The position numbers and the translations under genes were made by a program. Of a stretch of 54,769 nucleotides of DNA, positions 19,401 to 27,300 are shown one piece after another. The DNA comes from Thermoplasmata archaeon (lineage in GTDB: Archaea; Thermoplasmatota; Thermoplasmata; Lutacidiplasmatales; UBA184), in the NCBI GenBank assembly GCA_021809545.1, contig JAKAYL010000006.1:1-54769 (forward strand). Reading direction: 5' to 3'. How positions within the stretch are numbered: position 1 is the first letter of the stretch; each line of letters starts with the position of its first letter. Under the pieces are notes generated by a model. That model was not told where the DNA came from. It made no database searches and saw only the letters and a program-made list of their open reading frames with translations.

Positions 19401-20194
19401 CCCATTGGTCCTTAACAGTCTCCCCTAGCGGACTTCATGTCGAGAACACATTGCCTGGCGTTCTTTCCCCGAGTGGCGATTTAGGTACTCTGAGGAAGGA
19501 AGGGGGAGCAACACCACTAGGTGACCAGAACCAGAGGGTGATTCCCACTGAGATCGATGCCTACAATGTCTTAGCTATCCTCTCGAAAGCCCCCTGTCCC
19601 CTACCGGAGATTCGATTACCATCAACTCTGACCGACACTGCACTTTACGGCCTACTTACCGTTCTGGTTGATGCCGGCCTGGTTCTCCGCCAGGAATCTC
19701 CTACCAAGGGCCAGGTGTATGCCCTAACCCGCATCGGTTGGAGGTTTGTCCAAAGCGCAAAGTCGGACGGACTTTCTCATGTTTCTCCTGTGAAAAAGTC
19801 AGACATTGGGACCATCGAAATAGCTCGAGAGTCCGAGAACGTCGCTGATCGGAAATCTCCGATATCCCCGCCAAATACTGAAGACGCACCTGTCCCGAGA
19901 GTTATCCTGGAGCGGAGAATTGGGCCTAACAAGAACGAAGAGAATCCCTTCGGAGGTTCAATAAAACCTGAAGAAGTGAATCCCAACGTCCAACACATCG
20001 ACCCTCAGCTCCTCCAACCGATGGAGCTTCGAGTAGATGCAGATCGAGGGAAGGATTCGAGAGACTCTTCTCAGCCATCGGATGTGGAAAGTAAAACACA
20101 GAATCTCATGTCTCGTGCCAAGAAATCCAGGGCAGGGTTGGAGAAGACTACCCCGAATCAGCCTAAGGCTGCGAAGGACAATACGTCGAAGTAA
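16409..20194 (+). CDS. Giant surface receptor: YVTN propeller, Cys-paired repeats, membrane helix, cytoplasmic winged helix
   Basis: About 1261 residues. Order: signal segment (LLCALVLSILIGGAPLGG); a CTNC motif; about seven YVTN-type propeller blades (residues about 60-350, e.g. NITVGNSPLGLTYDSQNNQI); five Cys-paired GLPxGC repeats and one Cys-less repeat (about 355-870); one membrane helix (about 897-925, FYILLLIIVLIAVAILALVLF); then a cytoplasmic region of about 335 residues. The cytoplasmic part has WSLTVSPSGLHVE, then a winged-helix-like domain at about 1046-1116 (DAYNVLAILSKAPCPL, LYGLLTVLVDAGLVLRQE, QVYALTRIGWRF), then a charged disordered end. The layout suggests an outside-in one-component regulator; this is inference. 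A GTG at 16382 is an alternative start. The gene is in the lower-GC segment. Confidence 0.85.
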   Translation: MDRGTLLCALVLSILIGGAPLGGFLENNSLVADSSSAHSNNLSPLESLPPRTHACTNCIIQNITVGNSPLGLTYDSQNNQIFVPNFNDGNLSVIDGATDKVITNIPVGSAPQGACFDTQNGEIFVPNSASDTVTIINGSTNTVVTSTTVTTYPRIAVFDNNNKNIYVTEGQSSDVSIINTSSNTVSGTIPTGAGPYGIAFDPQNGNLFVGDSNSDQVTVIDGSNNSVLTTVPVGSQPWGALVYDPIDGDVIVPNSLSNNITVINATTDSVVASVPVGAYPYGVTLDSANGEIYVGNQNSNNVSVINGGTLKVDATISMPANPNFGAFDSTNNQLFIPDGGTTLVSVIDAPPASLFVSSFVASKPNLDVNQTTILNVTSVGGKPAYSYNYSGLPTGCNSVNSSTLSCTPTLPGTSTVKVTVHDSLGNSTSAQLMLTIYSAPKIVNFTSIPNPVYVNNSTALKATLSGGSPTITYSYVGLPSGCASTNSALLNCTPIISGDFSIKIFAIDGSGISTNASLTLKVLQPQLPTILAFKASPNPLTLGQTTFLNVTVTGGSIPYGFSFAGLPLGCTSSNTSNLQCTPTVAGTFTVTVTVTDTFGNSTSRSVVLQVNNTTPTVLSIQSISANPNPVYANSATDISTQVQGGVAPYIFAYSGLPSGCSSASSASFTCVPSAPGNFTVTATVKDSATPQATATGILVVKVLSTKLTISLFTTSSPSVTIGNSTTFVTKVENGSTPYTYSYSSLPPGCYSANVASLPCIPDSLGSFKVWVLVTDANGNTASAFTNLTVTGVALPLSVVLSSNATSIVTGSSVTLYAQVSGGTSPISLTWSLNGSNSSHTGQTWIIVLPHAGTYTFGVWATDATNRTAPPSFRVVDVTNPNGGTPTHPSGKSSFWNIDVLGIQLFYILLLIIVLIAVAILALVLFRSRSSESTLPEPPPQNVASSPVASPKIPSKYYEGLLLPPAPPEWSEDESYGTYLPPPPRTANSAGVQEVPIPPHWSLTVSPSGLHVENTLPGVLSPSGDLGTLRKEGGATPLGDQNQRVIPTEIDAYNVLAILSKAPCPLPEIRLPSTLTDTALYGLLTVLVDAGLVLRQESPTKGQVYALTRIGWRFVQSAKSDGLSHVSPVKKSDIGTIEIARESENVADRKSPISPPNTEDAPVPRVILERRIGPNKNEENPFGGSIKPEEVNPNVQHIDPQLLQPMELRVDADRGKDSRDSSQPSDVESKTQNLMSRAKKSRAGLEKTTPNQPKAAKDNTSK

Positions 20195-20224
20195 TCTACC
20201 GACTACTGGATCTTTCCTAACTCG

Positions 20225-21292
20225 TCACTCAGCCAGGGGTGCGAGGCAGTCATACCTATGTGACCTATGGACCTTGAGGAGCGAGATGGGCTCACGGATT
20301 ACTTCCATACCAGTGAGATGATTACTCACAATAGGGAAGACTGCGGCCCTGGGGTTGGAAGCTGTACTCTCACGCCCGGTAGATCCTCGCCTTGCGGCTA
20401 GAAGCCCCACTATCACAGAATTTCCATCCGACGCTAACAGAAAGGGGAATACCCCACAAGTTTCGGCAAGATCCCTAAACAGAGCATACAGACCGTCCTC
20501 CCGTCTGACTTGCCCTGTTAAAAATACAACATCCGAAATGTCACGTCCTGCATAATCTGGAATCCTTTGGACTGACAAGAAAGTACGCCACTCGACGTAC
20601 CCGTTCGCCAAAAGTCTTCGTTGAGACCTGGGAAGAGTGGCAGGACCAATAAGATGAGACTTGCGGTGCGATGCTTCGTCTCCAAAAGGCCGGTGAATAA
20701 GGCTCCAGAGGTCAATCAAAGTCTTGTTTGAGATACCGTGGCCCCGCGAATTCTTTGCGTAAGGAAGCGCTCGAGGGTATCGAAGCACACCTTCGGCGCC
20801 CGCGAAGTGACTCCATGCTCCTTCAAAATCAAAATAAACCGGCACCAAGGGTTGATCCGAAGGGATCTCCAAGTGGATGAGTCCTCTCCCGAAGGAGTCG
20901 CCCCCTTCTACGGATGATCGAAAACGGGCCATCTCATCCACTGTGCGATGGAACACCACTCCTAAGACTGTCTGAATTCCCGACCAAACTAGAACACTTC
21001 CGGGAAAACTGCAGAGCGCCTCAGCCGTAGATTCTCGAGATTCGGCAAATGGGCGGGTAAGAAGGAATGAAACCCCCTGGTACCCCAGTACCAATGGAGA
21101 TGGAACATATCTATCTTCCAGAAGGCCAATGGAATACACTCTTTGTTTAATTTCCAGATATGTGGAACGTGGAATTCTAAGACTACGTATACGATTAGTC
21201 TCAGGCTCATCGGTTCTTGCCAGAAGATTACGTAGAACTAGAACCTCGTTTGTCGTAAGACCCCGGGGGATGACTTTGTTCAACCCGACCAT
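20225..21292 (-). CDS. HTH protein with two ligand-sensor-like domains, partner of divergent surface protein
   Basis: A 355-residue soluble protein with no membrane helix. Residues about 12-68 form a winged-helix-like domain (LTTNEVLVLRNLLA, then IPRSTYLEIKQRVYSIGLLE). This is followed by two alpha/beta segments that recall Lrp-type RAM or ACT domains: GVSFLLTRPFAESRESTAEA...FPGSVLVWSGIQTVLGVVFH (about 74-116) and DVVFLTGQVRREDGLYALF...GNSVIVGLL (about 255-300). YFDFEGAWSHFAGAEG lies between them. It is clearly homologous along its length to the protein at 53977. Both genes are transcribed divergently from a YVTN/PKD surface protein across exactly 82 bp. I infer a transcription regulator working with the adjacent receptor. 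Confidence 0.75.
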   Translation of the reverse strand: MVGLNKVIPRGLTTNEVLVLRNLLARTDEPETNRIRSLRIPRSTYLEIKQRVYSIGLLEDRYVPSPLVLGYQGVSFLLTRPFAESRESTAEALCSFPGSVLVWSGIQTVLGVVFHRTVDEMARFRSSVEGGDSFGRGLIHLEIPSDQPLVPVYFDFEGAWSHFAGAEGVLRYPRALPYAKNSRGHGISNKTLIDLWSLIHRPFGDEASHRKSHLIGPATLPRSQRRLLANGYVEWRTFLSVQRIPDYAGRDISDVVFLTGQVRREDGLYALFRDLAETCGVFPFLLASDGNSVIVGLLAARRGSTGRESTASNPRAAVFPIVSNHLTGMEVIREPISLLKVHRSHRYDCLAPLAE

Positions 21293-21374
21293 GATACACT
21301 ATGACACGGAGTCCAATCCGATAGGACGAATATAGGCCACCTACTTATATTTGGCGCCACCGTAAAAATAGTCG
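21293..21374. promoter_or_regulatory. 82-bp divergent promoter of the surface protein/HTH pair, copy A
   Basis: On the plus strand CTTATATT (21344-21351) is a TATA box 27 bp before the ATG at 21375, so the surface gene is leaderless. On the minus strand CCTATATTC (21336-21328) can serve the HTH gene. Positions 21299-21314 hold CTATGACACGGAGTCC, which matches CTATAGCACGGTGTCC at the equivalent place in copy B (53895-53976). Both regions have the same length and TATA position. Confidence 0.65.
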
Positions 21375-24320
21375 ATGTTAGCTGAACGAAAGCAACTCGC
21401 CCCCACCCCCCCCTGTTCGGGCCCCGAACAAGTGCTCCTGTCTTCGTGGGCAGCGCCTGAAGAGAAGATTTGTCGTCAGGCTGGGCGGAGACAGCCTATC
21501 GGGAATCGTTCCGGGTGGCTGACACTCAGCCGGATTGTGGTAATTATTCTTGTTGCAGCAACGGCCTCCGCCATATTTCCACTCCCACAAGTGACCCCGT
21601 TTTCCCGGAACACCAACTCGTCCCTCCCCTCAGAATCACAAGTTAGCATTCAGCATTCCCTCGTTACACCCCATACCCCACTAGCAAATCTGCCAGGAGT
21701 ACAAAAGACCCTACTACTTTCCAGTGACTCTTTGCTTTCCGGCAATTACATAAACAGCGGCACAGCCTATGAACCGAATCATTTCTTTTTTGATCCACTT
21801 AACGGCCTGCTGTACATTTCTGAACAGGCCGCAGGCCGAGTTGCAGTGATCAACACAACAACTGACCTCGTCGTAGCAAATATCAGCGTTGGAGTGTATC
21901 CCGAAGGACTGACTCTAGACAATAATAGTGGCCTCCTATATGTGGATAACGTAGGCATTAATGGCGGCAGTCAGACAATCTCGCTAATCAACACGACTAC
22001 CAACACTGTCGTCAAGAACTTAACTTCTGGAGTCGGCCCATGGATGATTGTCTATGACCCTATCACAGCATCTCTCTATTCGACGAATCGGATTTCCGAT
22101 AATGTCACGATAATCAATGCAAAGACCAACCAAGTTTCTGGGTCTATCCCCGTAGGTAGCGGGCCGTATGGCATTGTCCTTGACAAGACGAATGGACTTC
22201 TCTATGTTGCGAACGACAACGCATCGACAGTCTCCATAATCAACCCTGCCACCAACCAGGTTGTCGGCACTCTCCCCGTAGGGTCGGAGCCCCAAGCCCC
22301 ATGGTATGATTCCTCAAACAACGACATCTACGTTCCGGATTGGGGGTCAAGCAATCTTACAATTATCTCTGGTTCCTCGAACACCATAATTGGAGCCATC
22401 CCACTCGGATCTCTTCCACAAGTGGCAGCCGGCTTGCCGCACTCAGAACTCTACGTAAGCAACTCCGGATCGAATAATCTTACCGTTGTCAACGACACCT
22501 CCAATTCGGTAATGGGCTCAATCCCAGTAGGGCTACACCCGGATGGGATTCAGTTCGTTCCAAAATGCAATTGCGTGTTTGTGGCAAATCTGTTTTCTGA
22601 CTCTATTTCCATTATTTCTTTGAATGCGAGCATACCTCTTCAAACCTCGCTGAGACTCGATAGCAGCAATTCCGGTTACTCACCATTGACCGTCACCATG
22701 AGCGCTAATGCGACAGGAGGTACTCCCCCATATGCATATTCGTGGAATTTTGGGGATGGGAGCAGTGGATCTGGGTTAACCGTGAGCCATACTTTTACCT
22801 GTAATGTAGCCAATGGCACGTCCAACGTCTGCACGTACTTGGTCGTAGTGACTGCTGTAGATTCCAACGGAGTTCAGGCAACCGCCACCGCATCGGTAAG
22901 AGTCATCAACCCGAATGGATCTGGAGGGGCGCTGCTCTCGTACATCACCTTCAGTACGCCAACCGTGGGGTATGCCCCGCTCCTCGTGACTATGTCTGCC
23001 CAGGTAAGCGGAGGTGTCGCACCCTACAGTGATGAATGGGGATTCGGAGACGGTTCGACAGGTAGCGGACAACAAGTCTCACACGTGTACGATGTCCCTG
23101 CCACGGGCTGTTCAGCTCAGGGATGTACTTTCACCATTTCCTTGGTTACTGACGACAGCGGTGGACACGTGGCCACTTCCACCGCCCAAGTGACCTTGCT
23201 CAACAACAATCAATCGAGTTTCACTGTGACGCTGAGCGAGAATCCCGCTTCCGGAGTGGCGCCATTACAGACTAACTTTAGCGCCGCAGCCTCCAGTGGA
23301 GCGCCTCCATACACGTTTGTATGGGCTTTCGGTGACGGTGCGACCGCCGCTGGAGCGAGTATCCACCACCAGTACTCCGTCGCGGGAACGTATTCGGTTG
23401 TCGTAACCGCAGTAGATTCTCGAGGAGCTGTAGCTCAGGCTACTTCGACGGTTTTGGTCTACCCACAACCTCAAGGGAATCAAACTGGTGGCCTCGAAGT
23501 AGGCGTATCAGGCGACCCGCTGACTGGACCCGCACCTCTATCCCCGCTTTTGCAGGTCATGGCAACGGGCGGTCATGCCCCTTACAACTACACTTGGAAC
23601 TTCGGAGACAACTCTTCTGAAGACTGGGGTGCAGACGTCACCCATACCTACACCCACGTTGGACAGTACGTTGCCACAGTGACAGTAGAGGATGCGGCGG
23701 GAAACCTTGCGATGGCGGGTTTGATCGTTTCAGTCACAGGGGGGAGTCAATCAGCATCTCAATTGGAGGTACTTGTCGCTGCCTTTAATATGCACGGATC
23801 CGCCCCTCTTTCGACCACTTTCGCCCCCGAAGTTGTTGGAGGAAGTGCACCGTACCACCTGAGTTGGACTTTCGGAGACGGCCAGTCCACTTTGATGGAC
23901 CAGGTTCAGCCGATAACTCACACGTACCGCAATCCAGGAACCTATGCCCCTCAACTCACAGTTACGGATTCGGCGGGGCATGTTGTAACTTGGACATCTA
24001 CCGCACAAAACGCCAATCATCCATCCGTGGTAGTCACTGGTAGCACCACATCAAGCACACCATTTCTGTATGATTGGTACCTCATAGCACTTGGAGCAAT
24101 TGCCGTAGTTGTTATCGCACTACTATTATCCGTCCAAACTAGGAAGGGAAAGGAGGTTTCCGGAGATAAGAGCAACCTTGGCGATACCAACCCTTACTCA
24201 CGCTACCATTCTACCATTCCGACTCGAAACCCAAGCAAGTGGGAAAATGGAAGAAGGCTCTTGCCACCTGAACCAATTGACCCTTCTGTGGTCTACGACC
24301 CTCTCGGAGATTCGCTTTGA
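21375..24320 (+). CDS. Giant surface protein: YVTN propeller plus PKD domains, membrane helix, short tail
   Basis: 981 residues. A long N-terminal polar stretch of about 50 residues precedes the hydrophobic signal segment (IVVIILVAATASAIF). YVTN blades run from about 127 to 418 (e.g. NTTTDLVVANISVGVYPEG). Five PKD domains at about 420-890 carry WNFGDGSS, WGFGDGST, WAFGDGAT, WNFGDNSS and WTFGDGQS. The second has an extra Cys pair (GCSAQGCTF). The membrane helix is about 896-920 and a 60-residue tail ends in DPLGDSL. It is colinear, domain by domain, with the protein at 50562-53894, but has the lower GC of its segment. It is the divergent partner of the HTH gene at 20225. Confidence 0.88.
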   Translation: MLAERKQLAPTPPCSGPEQVLLSSWAAPEEKICRQAGRRQPIGNRSGWLTLSRIVVIILVAATASAIFPLPQVTPFSRNTNSSLPSESQVSIQHSLVTPHTPLANLPGVQKTLLLSSDSLLSGNYINSGTAYEPNHFFFDPLNGLLYISEQAAGRVAVINTTTDLVVANISVGVYPEGLTLDNNSGLLYVDNVGINGGSQTISLINTTTNTVVKNLTSGVGPWMIVYDPITASLYSTNRISDNVTIINAKTNQVSGSIPVGSGPYGIVLDKTNGLLYVANDNASTVSIINPATNQVVGTLPVGSEPQAPWYDSSNNDIYVPDWGSSNLTIISGSSNTIIGAIPLGSLPQVAAGLPHSELYVSNSGSNNLTVVNDTSNSVMGSIPVGLHPDGIQFVPKCNCVFVANLFSDSISIISLNASIPLQTSLRLDSSNSGYSPLTVTMSANATGGTPPYAYSWNFGDGSSGSGLTVSHTFTCNVANGTSNVCTYLVVVTAVDSNGVQATATASVRVINPNGSGGALLSYITFSTPTVGYAPLLVTMSAQVSGGVAPYSDEWGFGDGSTGSGQQVSHVYDVPATGCSAQGCTFTISLVTDDSGGHVATSTAQVTLLNNNQSSFTVTLSENPASGVAPLQTNFSAAASSGAPPYTFVWAFGDGATAAGASIHHQYSVAGTYSVVVTAVDSRGAVAQATSTVLVYPQPQGNQTGGLEVGVSGDPLTGPAPLSPLLQVMATGGHAPYNYTWNFGDNSSEDWGADVTHTYTHVGQYVATVTVEDAAGNLAMAGLIVSVTGGSQSASQLEVLVAAFNMHGSAPLSTTFAPEVVGGSAPYHLSWTFGDGQSTLMDQVQPITHTYRNPGTYAPQLTVTDSAGHVVTWTSTAQNANHPSVVVTGSTTSSTPFLYDWYLIALGAIAVVVIALLLSVQTRKGKEVSGDKSNLGDTNPYSRYHSTIPTRNPSKWENGRRLLPPEPIDPSVVYDPLGDSL

Positions 24321-24387
24321 GTGTAAATTGCGACTATCTAGATTGATAAGATGGCCAATGTTTCACTCCCTCATAGGAAGCGGTGGT

Positions 24388-27300
24388 TCAGGACTTCTTC
24401 TCCTGAATGTTCTCGGTGTCTCCTCGGACCTCGGCTGACCAGCTCTGATAGACATCCCGGGCGGAAGGGGTGGAGGGTTCAGGGGTCTTCGGACGGCCCT
24501 TTTTCTTCGTCGAACCCTTCTTTCCCTTGGGCATCTTCTTGTCTGGGACCTGCGAGGATTCGCTCGGCGCAGGCTCCTTCTCTTGGGATGTGCCCTTGCG
24601 GTTGATCCTCTGGCCCAGGGGAGTGAGGGAATAGAGAGGTTCTCCCTTCTTCCTCACGGCCCCCTTCGCCACCAGCTGGGCTTTGATCAGGACTCCCAAC
24701 AGGACCGCAAACCGGTCATCTGAGAGTGCAACTTGCTTCCTTAGAGAATCCGCTGTCTGCGCCTTCTTGGCCAGCGCAGCCATGATGGCGTAAGCATCCT
24801 GCCCCTTGAGAGGCTCCTCGGGTGGAACTGCGGGTTCCGGTTCCCCCTCCGGTGTCTCCTTCCGGATTGGGATGTTCGTGACCGGTTTCGCCCCGGGGCC
24901 GATCTCCTGGAACTCGATCCCCTCCGTGGTCACTTTCATCGTCCAGGGGCGATAGATATCCTCTGGGACGGGGGTGGAGGATCCCTCCTTCGCTACCTCT
25001 TCGGCCTCTACGGCCAAGGGATAGCTAGCCTCCACAACCTCCGGGGGTTCGCCGGGCTGCGGGGGCAAGGGAGAATCCGACCCCGGGCTGGGAGCCTCGG
25101 GTTCCTGGTCCGAGGTAGAGGGCTTCTCCTGATCCCTGTTCCGGGCCCAAAAGAGCGCAAAGAAGAGGACCGCAGCAAAGATGGCCACGGCAAGAAGGAT
25201 CCAGACCAACGCAGAGCCCCCGAAGAAGGTCCAGGGAGAGCTCGGTGTGCTGGTGCCACCCTTGGAGAGCACCTTGAGAACGAGCACGTTGCTTGTCGTC
25301 GAGAGCCCCGCATGGTCTGTCACTGTCACGGTGATCGTGTAGGTTCCAAAGTGGGTGGGAGTGCAGGGCAGGTTGCTAGTATTGGAGGAAAGGCAACCCA
25401 GGGGCAGTCCCGAGTAGGCGAAAGAGTAGGGCGCAGTCCCTCCCGACACGGTGACAGTGATCAGGGTCTTTTGCCCGAGGTACAGAGGGTTCGGGTTTGC
25501 CGAATAGGCATAGATGAGGGGTCCGCCCGGGTTCCCCAGGGGGTTCACCGTAAGGGTCAGAGAGGCCGTGACAATCCGTTGCTCGGCGTCGACCACCGTC
25601 ACCTTGACGGTGAAATTCCCGCTGACCGAGGGCGTGCAATAAAGCAGGCTGCTGTTGGCCGTGGAGCAACCGCCCGGGAGACCAGTATACGAGAACGAGT
25701 ACGGCAGAATACCCCCACTCACATTGGTCGACAGATTGGTGGTGCTCCCGAGGGTGAAATTGTCGGGTGTCGCTGTGAAGGACTGGATGTAAGGTGAGGA
25801 GGAGGGGATCGGCCGGACCGTGAGATTAGTAAATGCGGTCACCGAAGCCCCCTCGGCGTCCTTGAGGTAGACCTCAAGGTCAAAGGTCCCTGTCGCGGTA
25901 GGAGTACAGTTCCAGGTGGCCCGGTTCGTGGTGGAACAGCCTGCAGGTAAGCTCGGCGCACCAGTGTAGGAGAAGAAGTAGGGGACCAGTCCCCCGGTCG
26001 CGTTGACCTGGACGGTCGTGGAGTTCCCGAGCATTACGACCGAGGGGGAAGCCGTGAAGGAGGTGATGAGAGGATCAGAGACTACGTCCAATGAGAGATT
26101 GGCGCTCCGGACGGTGAAACCATTGGAATCCGTAGCTGTCACGAAGAGAATGTAGTTCCCCGGCTGCGAAGGGGAACACACGAGCCGAGAACTGTTCTGC
26201 GTCGGGCATCCAGGTGGGAGACCCGACCACACCAAGGTATACTGGCCCGTGCCCCCCAGGGTCGTGACGTTGAGCTGGAGCGAGCGATTGGCGTCCGTCG
26301 GGTTGTGGTTCGCGGAGGGAGCCGAAACCGAGGGGTCCGAGTAGACCGGGAAGTAGAGAGGGGATCCCGTCGTGTTGGCAAATCCGTTCGAGTCCTGAAC
26401 CGACACGCTCACCGTGGATGAGCCGTTCTGTGCCACGGAGGGCTGGCACGAGAGGATCGTGGAGTTCCCGGAAACACATCCTGCGGGAAGCCCGGACCAT
26501 GAGATGTTGTAGACCCCAGTCCCGTTCGAGACCGCGACAGTGAAGTTCACCAATTGACCACTGTCCGCAGAAGGGCGAGAGGCTACGACCGGGCCCACTT
26601 GGTCGTCGGCCAAGACCGTGTAGGTGAGAGGGGGGGCGACCACGGTGAAATTGTGGGTATCTTCGACTGTCACGTTGACGAGGAAGGAGGCGTTCTTTGT
26701 CACGGAGGGAGTGCAGGAAAGGGCGGAGAGGTTCTGGGACAGGCAGCCCGTCGGCAACCCAGTCCAGGTGAAGGTGTAGGTCCCGGAGCCCCCGGTGGCT
26801 GTGGTGTTGAAGAGCACCGTCTGTCCGGAATCGATCGAAGAGGGGACGGCCCGCACAGGAGAGAGCGCGGGGTCAGGGGCCACGGTGACCGGGACGGGCG
26901 GGCTGTTGGTCGTTCCCCCGACGGCGTCGGTCACGTTGACGTAGACCGAATAGCTGCTGTTGCTGGGCACCTTGGCCGTCGTGCAGGTGAAGCTCGGGAG
27001 GTCCTGCGACGAGCAGCCCGGGAGGGACTTCCATGCGAACACGTACGGAGCCACACCCCCGGTGACCTGCGTCGAGAACCGTATCTGCTGCCCACCATCG
27101 ACCGAGGAAGTGTTGACCACGGGACGGGAGGCGGCGAGCGCCCCGGCGAAGTACCAAGTGTCCTGAAGATAGTTGGTGCGGGGAGGGGAGGTCGTGGTAC
27201 TCATGCCCCCGAAGAAGAGTGAAGCGCGGGTGGTCGAGTCGAAACTCGCCCCCATGTCTCTCCTGCCCGTGGGGCTCGTCGGAAGATTCGCCGTAAGATT

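Larger units (their letters stand above)
14290..24360. other. Lower-GC segment, probable horizontally acquired or diverged block
   Basis: From just after the gltX stop to just before the Kelch protein stop, base composition drops by eye from roughly two-thirds GC to about half, in coding and intergenic DNA alike. Third codon positions become A/T-rich. Five genes fall inside: a glycosyltransferase-like gene, an FkbM-like methyltransferase, two giant surface proteins and an HTH protein. No integrase, transposase, tRNA or flanking direct repeat was seen at either boundary. Confidence 0.7.
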
